In this document: positions 1 through 7,950 of the stretch, piece after piece
Numbering within the stretch: position 1 is the first letter of the stretch
Layout of the letters: the number at the start of each line of letters is the position of its first letter
Assembly: GCF_002218085.1 (NCBI RefSeq)
Contig: NZ_BDUC01000002.1
Span: forward strand, 496,001 to 560,000
Length of the DNA stretch: 64,000 nt
Reading direction: 5' to 3'
Origin: Tolypothrix sp. NIES-4075
Lineage (GTDB): Bacteria; Cyanobacteriota; Cyanobacteriia; Cyanobacteriales; Nostocaceae
Program-made: the position numbers and the translations under genes
Notes under the pieces: model-generated
The model's database searches: none
The model's input: the letters and a program-made list of their open reading frames with translations, nothing else
Told to the model about the DNA's origin: nothing

Positions 1-1
1 A

Positions 2-802
2 CGGGCTAGACCCATACAATTACCACCAACAGTAGAACAACCGCCACTGCCAGCACAGCCTGTGGCTAAGTTTAAGCCTATAGGCTCCCTGCGGGGTTAT
101 GTCGGATTTTTTGCAACAAATAATATTTTTTCGTCAGAGGTTGATCCCATACAGGACGGCTTGGTTTTTTCTGGGCTGACACTAGCCTCTGCACCTTTAG
201 CCTTGGGACCTAAAACTTATTTAAGTGCGGGAATTGATGGCAACTTGATTTTTTACATAGATCAATCACAATTTAATTACAACCAGATTCGGTTCTACGT
301 AAGTATTTATCAACAGCTATCACGGCGGATGTATGGTGAACTCGGTTGGAGCAATCAACAGTTGTTTTATGCTAAAGACGGCGATTTCTTTTCGGCAGGC
401 GATCGCTTTTTAAATGAAAATTCTCTGCGTCTGTCTCTAGGACGGCGAGATCCCCTAACTCAAAGGTTGGTGCTAGACAGCTTTTATGAATTGCGTTTTA
501 ATTTTGCCGATCCAGACAATCGTAATCGGATAAACAATTCTTTGTTACTTTCTTTGAGCTACTACTGGTTAAGATCGCTGCAAGTTGGTCTTGACTACCA
601 GTTTAATTTGTCAGACTTTACGCTGCGCCCACGAGAAGACCAATATCATCGGTTATACACTCACCTAACTTATGGAATATCTGACTCCACTAATGTCAGC
701 TTGCAAGGTGGTGTCAGCCTAGGTGGTTCTACCGACCAAAATATTAATTTTGATGGCTGGTTCTTTAGCCTCAATTACAATTTGGAATTAGGTAAGTTTT
801 GA
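2..802 (+). CDS. Outer-membrane beta-barrel-like protein, 5' partial
   Basis: The reading frame is open to the left edge of the window, so the gene begins outside it. The GTG at 62 is only the first start-like codon inside the window. The visible start is proline-rich (PPTVEQPPLPAQP), followed by about 240 residues of short alternating segments rich in Tyr, Phe, Asn, Leu and Ser, with a C-terminal LNYNLELGKF ending in Phe. That composition and a terminal aromatic residue fit an outer-membrane beta-barrel. I recognise no specific family and see no catalytic motif. The protein may be the barrel end of a larger multidomain protein whose N-terminal part is upstream. The barrel call is inference. 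Confidence 0.55.
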   Translation, partial: RARPIQLPPTVEQPPLPAQPVAKFKPIGSLRGYVGFFATNNIFSSEVDPIQDGLVFSGLTLASAPLALGPKTYLSAGIDGNLIFYIDQSQFNYNQIRFYVSIYQQLSRRMYGELGWSNQQLFYAKDGDFFSAGDRFLNENSLRLSLGRRDPLTQRLVLDSFYELRFNFADPDNRNRINNSLLLSLSYYWLRSLQVGLDYQFNLSDFTLRPREDQYHRLYTHLTYGISDSTNVSLQGGVSLGGSTDQNINFDGWFFSLNYNLELGKF

Positions 803-805
803 AAA

Positions 806-880
806 AAGTTGTTGGTTGTTGGTTGTCATTATACGATCTACTAACAACTAACAACTAACCACTAACTAATAACTAATAAC
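806..880. repeat. Short tandem repeats (gttgttggt / ctaacaa type)
   Basis: The 70-base gap between two convergent genes is almost entirely made of heptamer-like units related to GTTGTTGG and CTAACAA, which are complementary and could fold back. This type of short tandemly repeated repetitive sequence is common in Nostocales. Confidence 0.7.
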
Positions 881-1682
881 TAATCCAATCACTCCAACTG
901 CCAGCATATAATTTAGCGTTTTGAATGCCGGCTAGTTCTAAAGATAATAAATTCACGCAAGCGGTAACGCCAGAACCGCAATAAACTAAAATTTCCTCGG
1001 CTTTTTCAAGGTTGGAAAAGCGATCGCTTTGCTGTTGTGGTGAAAGTAGGTAGCCTGAAGAATCTGTAACTTCTAGCCAAGGATAGTTTACAGCGCCGCT
1101 GATATGTCCGGCAATTTTATCAATTGGTTCTCGTTCACCAGAAAAGCGATCGCTTTCTCGCGAATCCACCAACACTACTCCTGGGAAATCTTTGCGAGTT
1201 TTAACTTCTTCCCTATCCACCACCATTTGTGTTTGTACCTGTGGGACAAATGTTGCTATCCGAGGAGAGGGAATCACATCTGTGACGGGATACCCGGCTT
1301 TTTGCCAACCAGCAAAGCCTCCTGTAAGCACAGCTACTTGCTCATGTCCTAAATAACGCAAAAGCCACCACAAACGAGCTGCAAAAGCAAGGCGAGAGTC
1401 ATCGTAAGCTACAACTAAAGTGTTTGGCTTTACCCCCATTGCTGATAACTTCTGCGCTAAATCTGCGGGGTTGGGTAAAGGATGTCTTCCTCCATGTTCT
1501 CCCACAGAACTAGAAAGATCCTGGTTTAAGTCTAAATAGTAAGCTCCACTTATGTGACTTGCTTGATATTGCTGTTGTCCTAAAATTGAATCGGCAAGTG
1601 AAAACCGACAATCCACAATCACAACTTGCGGATCGTCAAGGTGTGCAAACAACCATTCGGCAGAAACAACAAATTTGGTCAT
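873..1682 (-). CDS. Sulfurtransferase (thiosulfate/3-mercaptopyruvate type)
   Basis: Two-domain rhodanese-family enzyme that moves sulfur from thiosulfate or 3-mercaptopyruvate to an acceptor such as cyanide or a thiol, in the cytoplasm. The start at 1682 (protein beginning MTKFVVSAEWL, 269 residues) is preferred over an upstream ATG at 1796, because the extra 38 residues are translated short tandem repeats (repeated NYQLPM). The N-terminal half is the inactive rhodanese domain (VVIVDCRF near residue 20). The C-terminal half carries the active loop CGSGVTA, whose Cys takes the persulfide. CGSGVTA is more typical of mercaptopyruvate sulfurtransferases than of thiosulfate ones, but the substrate cannot be settled from sequence alone. 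Confidence 0.9.
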   Translation of the reverse strand: MTKFVVSAEWLFAHLDDPQVVIVDCRFSLADSILGQQQYQASHISGAYYLDLNQDLSSSVGEHGGRHPLPNPADLAQKLSAMGVKPNTLVVAYDDSRLAFAARLWWLLRYLGHEQVAVLTGGFAGWQKAGYPVTDVIPSPRIATFVPQVQTQMVVDREEVKTRKDFPGVVLVDSRESDRFSGEREPIDKIAGHISGAVNYPWLEVTDSSGYLLSPQQQSDRFSNLEKAEEILVYCGSGVTACVNLLSLELAGIQNAKLYAGSWSDWISY

Positions 1683-1735
1683 TGGTAATTGGTAATTGGT
1701 CATTGGTAATTGATAATTGGTAATTGGGAAAAGGT
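1681..1735. repeat. Short tandem repeats (ggtaattggt type)
   Basis: Five or so copies of a GGTAATTGGTCATT-like unit lie directly upstream of the sulfurtransferase start. They account for the artificial N-terminal extension in that frame. Confidence 0.8.
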
Positions 1736-2012
1736 AATCACAAATGACAAATGATGATAATTTTATACCACAAGTAACAGCTGACGGCTCTTTCACGTTT
1801 TTTTTCGATCCTTTTTCACCACCTCAACGTCCGCAATTGTGGACAATTGAATTTATTCAAAAAGTCTCTATGTGTTTACACGTAGATGGCTTTTTAGCGA
1901 CTTATTCCTGTGCTGCGGCAGTACGCACAGTACTTTTGGCAGCCGATTTACAAATCGGTTGTACCCCACCAGTGGCTGGTGCGATCGCCTAGTACTGTTG
2001 CAGGGCATACAA

Positions 2013-2085
2013 GAGGAGGGGGACAGGGGGGGATGGGGGACAAGGGAGACAAGGAGACAGGGAGACAAGGGGACAAGGGGACAAT
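2013..2085. repeat. Short tandem repeats (ggggacaagg type)
   Basis: Run of GGGGACAAGG/GGAGACAAGG units within the decayed mnmD-like gene. The same family recurs near 7.0, 28.1, 56.4 and 57.4 kb. Confidence 0.85.
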
Positions 2086-2148
2086 GAGATTGAAGAAGGC
2101 AGAAGTACGCTCGTCTCTTGGCAGAAGGTTCCGTAAGATCGGGGATTC

Positions 2149-2305
2149 AGACCCCTCCTAAAGGTAGCGACTGAACTGTGTTCAGTCGGGGTCTTAAACC
2201 CTTGTTCCCAACTCTTGGAGACGCTGCACGAACGGTCACCGACGTCGGTGTGGAACCAGAATTCCCTTCAGCATAGCTGCCTCCACACCGACGCCTTTCC
2301 CGATA
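2149..2305. repeat. Nested palindromic repeats inside the mnmD-like remnant
   Basis: CGACTGAA (2168-2175) pairs with TTCAGTCG (2181-2188), enclosed by AGACCCC (2149-2155) and GGGGTCT (2188-2194). Further right, CGTCGGTGTGGA and TCCACACCGACG form a wider inverted pair. These look like inserted hairpin repeats rather than coding sequence. Confidence 0.6.
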
Positions 2306-2610
2306 ATTCTTTCCCCCCATCCCCCCCTCTCCCTTGTCTTTCCATCTCCCCATCTCCCCCCGACTCCACCCTTTCTCAGGCAGAAAAAGAACATTTGCAT
2401 TTATGAGTGCTGCTATTCCTTACCGCGATCCGCAAGTAGCGCGATCGCGCTGATGTCATCATTAGACGACGAGAAAAAGAGCAGCTTTCCCTGTACGCTC
2501 GAACCTACTTCTCGTTGGCGAAAACGCTGGCTGCGCTTAAGTTAATCCAAAAATATATCTTTTTTCACAAAATTTATAATTTCAAAGAAAACTGTAGGCA
2601 AACTTATTTA

Positions 2611-2626
2611 TGTGATACAAATCACT
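2611..2626. promoter_or_regulatory. CRP-like palindrome, copy 1
   Basis: TGTGATACAAATCACT matches the TGTGA-N6-TCACA pattern of CRP-family sites (cyanobacterial SyCRP1 uses the same pattern) in 9 of 10 defined positions. It lies about 500 bases upstream of the HD-GYP gene start. Binding is inference. Confidence 0.4.
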
Positions 2627-2688
2627 AAAATTATAAGTAAGTTATCACTGCGACACTTTGCCAATTATAGTTAAATAAGAGCTATTTA

Positions 2689-2704
2689 TGTGATACAAAT
2701 CACT
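2689..2704. promoter_or_regulatory. CRP-like palindrome, copy 2
   Basis: Identical to copy 1 and 78 bases downstream of it. Conservation of the palindrome between the copies fits a real site, but the whole unit is recently duplicated, so this is weak evidence. Confidence 0.4.
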
Positions 2705-3123
2705 AAAAATATAAGTAAGTTATGATTGCGACACTCTGCCAATCATAGTTAGATATTTTCCATTCATAAAGGGAAAAATGCGCGTGTGATAGTGCGGAAA
2801 ATAAAAACTTAGTTCCTCAAAATCCTTTAGTTTTATATAAATTTAGCGAGGACAACATTTTCTGGCGCTGTCATGTTAAGAAATTCCGTAAAAAACCTGA
2901 TTTAACATTTGTAAAAATTGCTCATACTGGAATTACACCAGTGGGGAATTTAATAGCTATATTTATATTGTTCCTATAACACATAAAAAACACATGCTAT
3001 CCATTAAAACCAACATTTTACAGTTATGATGCATAAAGCTTGTGAAAATGCAAACTGGAATATAGTCAAATAAGAAAATTGTTTTTTCTCTAACATTGTG
3101 AAGTTTTTTATTGGAGTGCCTTT

Positions 3124-4350
3124 GTGACTCAATGGAAATCCAAGTATACAGCCAAGGGCGAACAAATTGTTAGTGGGTTAAACCCCTCAAACAATGTCAA
3201 TGGTATCGGTTCAAATCATGCCTTAGCATTGAACAAAGCCGAGGGTAATTCCTTGAGCTTATCTGAACAAAACGTGAAGGCTGAAGAAACCGAAGTCTTG
3301 TCTTCTTGGATGAATCCTGATATTAATAAAACTGAAAATTCATTGGTCTCGACAACGCTACAAGCCAAAGGGTCAACAGTGAATCGCTTTGATTGTGATG
3401 CGCCGAAAGTTTTAGTAGTAGACGATCATCCTGCCAGTCGTCTGACTGCTGTCGCGCTTTTAGCGATGGAAGGCTATGAAGTGATTGAGGCAGACAGTGG
3501 TTATACTGCCATAGAACTGGTAACAGAAAAACAACCGGATCTAATTTTGTTAGATGTAATGATGGCGGGGATGGATGGATTTCAAGTGTGCCAGTTACTT
3601 AAGCAGGATGAACATACCAGGTTAATTCCGGTCATTTTCATTACAGCTTTAAATGATAAGCGATCGCGCATCCAAGGAATCGAAGTTGGAGCGGATGATT
3701 TTTTAACCAAACCTTTTGACCGTTTAGAATTGGCAGCGCGGGTCAAATCTTTGGTACGGCAAAAGCGTCTAAACGAAGATTTAGACCATGCCGAAAAAGT
3801 GTTATTTTCTATTGCCAGAGCAATTGAAAGTCGCGATCCTAATACAGGCGACCACTGCGAGCGACTGGTAACATTGGGAGAAGCTTTTGCAGAATTCCTC
3901 AATCTCTCACGCAACCAAATTCGGAATTTGATGTGGGGGGGTTATCTCCACGATATCGGTAAGGTGGGTATTGCTGATGTGGTGCTACTAAAGCGTGGTA
4001 AACTAACCCCCGAAGAGTGGGATATTATGAAAAAACACGTTTTGATTGGCGAAAAAATCTGCCAGCCATTACGCAGTATGCGGGGTGTAATTCCGATAAT
4101 TCGCCACCACCACGAACGCTGGGATGGCTCAGGTTATCCCGATGGACTGAAGGAAGATGAAATTCCTTATCTGGCACAAGTTTTTCAAATGATTGATATT
4201 TACGATGCCCTAACTAGCGAACGACCTTACAAAAGAGCTTTCAGCGAAGAAGAAGCTCTCAGCGTTATGGCGGAAGAAACGGCAAAGGGTTGGCGCAACC
4301 CCAAACTAATGCTACAGTTCAGAGAATTTATTCTTTCTAGCAAGCAATAA
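3124..4350 (+). CDS. Response regulator with HD-GYP c-di-GMP phosphodiesterase domain
   Basis: A 408-residue cytoplasmic regulator starting at a GTG with GGAG about 8 bases before it. Residues 1-92 are a low-complexity, probably disordered leader. Residues 95-212 are a receiver domain: acidic pair D100/D101, phospho-acceptor D144 in LILLDVMM, and K196 in LTKPF. Residues 220-405 are an HD-GYP domain with HDIGK (276-280), HHHERWDGSGYP (328-339), and later YDALTSERPYK. This is the RpfG architecture, in which phosphorylation controls hydrolysis of cyclic di-GMP. All core motifs are present, so it is likely active. No partner histidine kinase is adjacent. A duplicated CRP-like palindrome lies upstream. 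Confidence 0.93.
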   Translation: MTQWKSKYTAKGEQIVSGLNPSNNVNGIGSNHALALNKAEGNSLSLSEQNVKAEETEVLSSWMNPDINKTENSLVSTTLQAKGSTVNRFDCDAPKVLVVDDHPASRLTAVALLAMEGYEVIEADSGYTAIELVTEKQPDLILLDVMMAGMDGFQVCQLLKQDEHTRLIPVIFITALNDKRSRIQGIEVGADDFLTKPFDRLELAARVKSLVRQKRLNEDLDHAEKVLFSIARAIESRDPNTGDHCERLVTLGEAFAEFLNLSRNQIRNLMWGGYLHDIGKVGIADVVLLKRGKLTPEEWDIMKKHVLIGEKICQPLRSMRGVIPIIRHHHERWDGSGYPDGLKEDEIPYLAQVFQMIDIYDALTSERPYKRAFSEEEALSVMAEETAKGWRNPKLMLQFREFILSSKQ

Positions 4351-4373
4351 ACTTTTACAAAAAAGATTTCTAT

Positions 4374-4442
4374 GAAAATATCCCTTCCCTAGTCCCCAGT
4401 CACTATAAAGATTTGAAAATATCTCTTCCCTAGTCCCCAGTC
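4374..4442. repeat. Direct repeat pair downstream of the HD-GYP gene
   Basis: Two copies of a 28-base unit containing CCTAGTCCCCAGTC (4374-4401 and 4415-4442), differing by one base. They are followed by a looser CCCCAGTCC run. Confidence 0.75.
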
Positions 4443-4539
4443 GCCAATCCCCAGTCCCTATCTTCAGGTATCATTTGAGCGGGAATCTCAAACTATTTGT
4501 GTAGATTCATCGCAATTAACTGATAGCTGATAGCTAATT

Positions 4540-5907
4540 ATGGTAGTCGTAGCAATTTTAGCGGCAGGACGCGGCACAAGGATGAAATCACACCTCCCCA
4601 AAGTTTTACATTCTTTGGGTGGGCGATCGCTAGTAGAGAGAGTTCTCGAAAGTGTACAACCGATGAATCCCTCACGGCAAATGCTGATTGTCGGATATCA
4701 GGCTGAACAACTAAAAACAGCCATGCAATCAAACCCGAATTTGGAGTTTGTCGAACAAACTGTACAATTGGGAACAGGTCATGCTATCCAGCAATTACTT
4801 CCTCACCTCGAAGGCTATACTGGGGATTTACTGGTGTTAAACGGCGATGTGCCGTTATTACGCACCGAAACAATCAAACAACTGTTGCAAACTCATCAAG
4901 AAAATCACAACGCTGCTACCATCCTCACCGCACATTTGAGCGATGCTAAAGGCTACGGGCGTGTTTTTTGCAACAGTGATAATATTGTCGAACAAATCGT
5001 TGAAGATAAAGATTGCACTACTGCCCAAAAAGAAAATCGCCGCGTCAATGCGGGAATTTACTGCTTTAACTGGCAGGAGTTAGCAAAAGTGTTACCACAT
5101 TTACAAGCGAACAATGCCCAAAAAGAATACTACCTCACCGATGCGGTAACTCAAGTTGGCAAAGTGATGGCAGTTGATGTGCCAGATTATCAAGAAATTT
5201 TGGGTATTAACGATCGCCTGCAATTAGCAGCAGCATCTGATATTTTGCAAACGCGAATTAAAGAAAAATGGATGGCGGCAGGTGTCACTCTCATCGACCC
5301 CACAAGTATTACTATTGATGACACGGTAGAATTACAGCCAGATGTAATTATAGAACCGCAAACTCACCTGCGAGGCAATACAGTTATTCAAACAGGATGT
5401 CGCATAGGACCTGGGAGTTTAATTGAAAATAGCCAATTGGGTGAAAATGTCACGGTGATGTATTCTGTGGTAACAGATAGCACCGTAGAGCAAAACGCCC
5501 GAATTGGTCCTTATGCCCATTTACGCGGACATGCACAAGTGGGGGCAAATTGCCGCATCGGTAATTTTGTGGAATTAAAAAATACTAAGTTAGGCGATCG
5601 CACCAATGCCGCACATTTGTCATATTTGGGCGATACTACAACCGGAAATCAAGTAAATATCGGTGGTGGGACGATTACCGCCAACTATGATGGTGTGAAA
5701 AAACATCCGACCATTATAGGCGATCGTACTAAAACAGGTGTCAACAACGTTCTTGTGGCTCCATTGACACTCGGTTCTGATGTCACAATTGCTGCTGGTT
5801 CCACTGTTACAGAAGATGTCCCTGATGATTGTCTGGTAATAGCCCGTGCGCGTCAAGTAGTCAAACCAGGTTGGCGGTTGAAGCGTCCTGATGCGGACGT
5901 GGGGTAA
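4540..5907 (+). CDS. glmU: Bifunctional GlmU: GlcNAc-1-P uridyltransferase / GlcN-1-P acetyltransferase
   Basis: A 455-residue enzyme catalysing the last two steps to UDP-GlcNAc, the precursor of peptidoglycan and surface polysaccharides. It first acetylates glucosamine-1-phosphate, then transfers UMP. The N-terminal pyrophosphorylase domain (about 1-230) starts with LAAGRGTRMKSHLPKVL and has the LNGDVPLL metal-binding stretch. The C-terminal half (about 250-440) is a left-handed beta helix of hexapeptide repeats with GNFVELKNTKLG and ANYDGVKKHPTIIGD, the acetyl-CoA side. Length and both halves match the family. It stands alone, with other wall genes (mrdA-like, murQ, ldcB-like) far away. Confidence 0.97.
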   Translation: MVVVAILAAGRGTRMKSHLPKVLHSLGGRSLVERVLESVQPMNPSRQMLIVGYQAEQLKTAMQSNPNLEFVEQTVQLGTGHAIQQLLPHLEGYTGDLLVLNGDVPLLRTETIKQLLQTHQENHNAATILTAHLSDAKGYGRVFCNSDNIVEQIVEDKDCTTAQKENRRVNAGIYCFNWQELAKVLPHLQANNAQKEYYLTDAVTQVGKVMAVDVPDYQEILGINDRLQLAAASDILQTRIKEKWMAAGVTLIDPTSITIDDTVELQPDVIIEPQTHLRGNTVIQTGCRIGPGSLIENSQLGENVTVMYSVVTDSTVEQNARIGPYAHLRGHAQVGANCRIGNFVELKNTKLGDRTNAAHLSYLGDTTTGNQVNIGGGTITANYDGVKKHPTIIGDRTKTGVNNVLVAPLTLGSDVTIAAGSTVTEDVPDDCLVIARARQVVKPGWRLKRPDADVG

Positions 5908-5919
5908 ACACTAACCGTC

Positions 5920-5949
5920 GTAGAGACGTTCCACACCGAACGTCTCTAC
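5920..5949. repeat. Inverted repeat after glmU
   Basis: GTAGAGACGTT (5920-5930) pairs perfectly with AACGTCTCTAC (5939-5949). It sits between two convergent genes and could act as a bidirectional terminator. The GTAGAGACG stem also resembles a widespread Nostocales hairpin repeat. Confidence 0.6.
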
Positions 5950-5977
5950 AATATGTATGATTTATGCTGAAATTAAT

Positions 5978-6931
5978 TCAGCAATAACCTACTAGTTCTT
6001 CACCAGTCCATTCCAAAGTATCATTAATTTTTTCGCCATCATGGTAAGCTGCCAGCAAAACTTCGCTGGTTTTACCCCAAGCGATCGCCCCATCCGCATC
6101 AAGAGCGATCGCCCCAAAATCCCGCTTGTGGTTTTTTGCTTCGCTAAATGAACGCTGCATCGCATCTTTGAGAGACATACCATCTGTAACGCGAATCACA
6201 ATCTTTGGTGCCAAACACTCATCAATGATATCTTCACCAATACCCGTGCAACTTACGGCAGCATTTATTGTAGCATAATTACCCGCAGGCATCGCAGAAT
6301 CACTTACACGTCCAATCCGCTCAAAGCCTTTACCGCCTGTGGAAGTGCCAACGGCAAGCCTGCCATGAGTATCCAATACTACTACACCAATCGTCCCACG
6401 TCGGGCATTGCTAGTTTCCACTAATTCCGGTTCTGCCACAACCCCAGCCATTGTTCTTTTAAAATTATCCTGGCGTTCTTGCATCCACTCTTGCAACCGC
6501 AACTCAGTTAAAGCGTTGTAACTGGGAATTTGCATTTCCCGCGCTAATTCAGCAGAACCGTAATCTGACAGCACTCGGTCGGGTGAATTTTGTAAAAATT
6601 GCGCCAATTCAATCGGATTTTGCACCCGCGAAACATTAATCACACCACTAAAGCTTTGCGTAGTCCCATCCATCAAAGAAGCACTCATGCGGATTTGACC
6701 GTCAGATTGCAGTACTGAACCAGTACCAGAATTAAAGCGGGGGTCATCTTCCAACATTTGACAACCCCGCACCACCGCTTCCGAAGCTCTTGCACCAGAA
6801 AGCAAAAGAGAATAAACTTCCTCTATTACTTTGTAGAGCGATCGCCGCACTATATCCACTCCACCTTTACCGTGGAGAGAACTTCCAGCTCCTCCATGAA
6901 TAATTAATTTAGGTTGCATATGTAACTTCAT
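5978..6931 (-). CDS. Isoaspartyl peptidase / plant-type L-asparaginase
   Basis: N-terminal nucleophile hydrolase of 317 residues that removes isoaspartyl residues from peptides and hydrolyses asparagine. It matures by self-cleavage before Thr180 in NARRGTIGVVVLD, which becomes the nucleophile of the beta subunit. The N-terminus has the family signature IIHGGAGS (10-17), and NSGTGSVL (67-74) follows. The beta subunit carries GTSTGGKGFERIGRVSD. An ATG at 6919 (MQPKLIIHGG) is an equally good start. Cyanobacterial members (cyanophycin dipeptide users) split beta-Asp-Arg dipeptides, so a role in cyanophycin nitrogen release is plausible but inferred. Confidence 0.93.
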   Translation of the reverse strand: MKLHMQPKLIIHGGAGSSLHGKGGVDIVRRSLYKVIEEVYSLLLSGARASEAVVRGCQMLEDDPRFNSGTGSVLQSDGQIRMSASLMDGTTQSFSGVINVSRVQNPIELAQFLQNSPDRVLSDYGSAELAREMQIPSYNALTELRLQEWMQERQDNFKRTMAGVVAEPELVETSNARRGTIGVVVLDTHGRLAVGTSTGGKGFERIGRVSDSAMPAGNYATINAAVSCTGIGEDIIDECLAPKIVIRVTDGMSLKDAMQRSFSEAKNHKRDFGAIALDADGAIAWGKTSEVLLAAYHDGEKINDTLEWTGEELVGYC

Positions 6932-6974
6932 TTATACCTTTGCGCTATTTGCGTCTAATACTAAGTTGCGTTTA

Positions 6975-7110
6975 ACCGGGGGGATGGGGAGAGTGGGAGA
7001 GTGGGGGATGGAGAGAGGGGGAGAGTGGGAGAAAGAATTTGTCCCTTTATCTCCTTGTCTCCAAGGAGTCCCCCTTGTCCCCATTCCCCATTCCCCATTC
7101 CCTATTCCCT
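6975..7110. repeat. Short tandem repeats (gggga/gtgggag and ccccattcc types)
   Basis: Dense runs of GTGGGAGA-like units followed by CCCCATTCC/CCCTATTCC units fill the space between two minus-strand genes. The DUF2256 stop codon lies at the edge of this array. Confidence 0.85.
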
Positions 7111-7273
7111 ATTCCCCAGTTGTTTTAGCCTCAGAACGATGACGACGACAACGTTCTGAACAATATTTCACTTCGTCCCAACAATCTTCCCATTTCTTAC
7201 GCCATGTGAAGGGACGTTGACATACCGGACAGATTTTTGTAGGCAAATCTGATTTAGAACGAGTGCGTGCCAT
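7109..7273 (-). CDS. DUF2256-type small zinc-ribbon-like protein
   Basis: A 54-residue basic protein with four cysteines in two pairs, CPVC (15-18) and CSERC (38-42), separated by the conserved RPFTWRKKWEDCWDEVKY stretch. This matches the DUF2256 family, which is widespread in cyanobacteria and proteobacteria and has no established function. A zinc-binding role is inferred from the cysteines. It starts with ATG at 7273, and its last codons (TTGE) abut a tandem-repeat array. Confidence 0.85.
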   Translation of the reverse strand: MARTRSKSDLPTKICPVCQRPFTWRKKWEDCWDEVKYCSERCRRHRSEAKTTGE

Positions 7274-7560
7274 ATCAAACGGTGCAGATTTGAGTTAAAT
7301 GTTAGAGAGAGATGGAAGACAATTATAACCAGAACGCTACAACGGTAGAATACTTTTTGCGAATAAATGTGGGGTCATTCCCCCCTAGACATTTTACCAA
7401 TCTGAAGTAGGAGATATTTAATCTGGTTGGTAGCTTTAACAAGTAGAAATTCCCTTGATTTGACAGTAATAGAGCAATGCACACAAGTCTGTAAAATCTT
7501 ATTTTGCCACTGCTAAATTGAAAGATTGTAGTGGGTTATACCCGAATGCAGTTCACTTAA

Positions 7561-7941
7561 GGCTCAAATAGTAGTAAATCAGGATTATTAGCCTGTAGGA
7601 TTGCAATTGCTTATCTGCTTGGACGCAAACATTATAAGTTGATACTTCCTGCTGCACTAGCATGTCTGTTAATAATCAGTATTAGCACTACCACTTGCCA
7701 CCTCAACAACTTACCTCTAATCAAACAAATTACATCAGACCGCGTGCAACTATGGGAAGTATCATCCCTCGGCATTCAAAAGCGTCCCTTACTCGGATGG
7801 GGCTTTAATCGGTTCGGTGCAGCTTACCCAGAGGTACAGTATCGCAAATCACTCCTAATAGTGATTCGCTTGGGTGACTTTGATTTTGACTTTCAAACCA
7901 AAAACGGACTCCTCCTTGAAGCTTTGCAGTTTCATGCTTAA
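7561..7941 (+). pseudogene. O-antigen ligase / Wzy-like membrane protein remnant
   Basis: A frame open from 7561 carries SKSGLLA, then a hydrophobic stretch around LILPAALACLLIISI, and DRVQLWEVSSLGIQKRPLLG followed by WGFNRFG. These resemble the central part of Wzy_C/O-antigen ligase proteins, where the segment before a PLLGWG motif is typical. No proper start is present (a TTG at 7639 is the first candidate), and the frame ends about 115 residues after the first motif, well short of a family protein of 400 or more residues. Both ends are missing, so this is read as a fragment. The family call is moderate. Confidence 0.6.
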
Positions 7942-7950
7942 ATGTGCAAT

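Larger units (their letters stand above)
1744..2544 (+). pseudogene. mnmD-like tRNA-modification methyltransferase, decayed
   Basis: Remnant of the cyanobacterial MnmC/MnmD-type SAM-dependent methyltransferase acting on tRNA wobble uridine. Pieces appear in order on the plus strand but in different frames. First comes the N-terminus (FIPQVTADGSFTFF, from 1744), joined directly to the late segment DPFSPPQRPQLWTIEFIQ, then FLATYSCAAAVRT. A frame change is followed by VRSPSTVAG near 1981. After about 340 bases of inserted repeats come LSQAEKEHL near 2376, AAIPYRDPQ near 2410, and LEPTSRWRKRWLRLS ending in TAA at 2544. The jump from DGSFTFF to DPFSPPQ removes the SAM-binding core. With this deletion, several frameshifts and an insertion, no functional enzyme is possible. 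The family assignment is from memory of the conserved motifs. Confidence 0.8.
2605..2755. repeat. Tandem 78-bp duplication upstream of the HD-GYP gene
   Basis: Two near-identical 73-base units (2605-2677 and 2683-2755) follow one another with a period of 78. Each holds the same CRP-like palindrome and a conserved GCGACACT(T/C)TGCCAAT segment. The rest of the 2545-3123 intergenic stretch is AT-rich, and I see no gene in it. Confidence 0.85.

Noticed and set aside
1104..1352. 82-codon plus-strand frame
   Set aside because: Lies entirely antisense to the sulfurtransferase gene and has no recognisable motif.
2147..2353. 68-codon minus-strand frame
   Set aside because: Composed of repeat DNA within the mnmD-like remnant.
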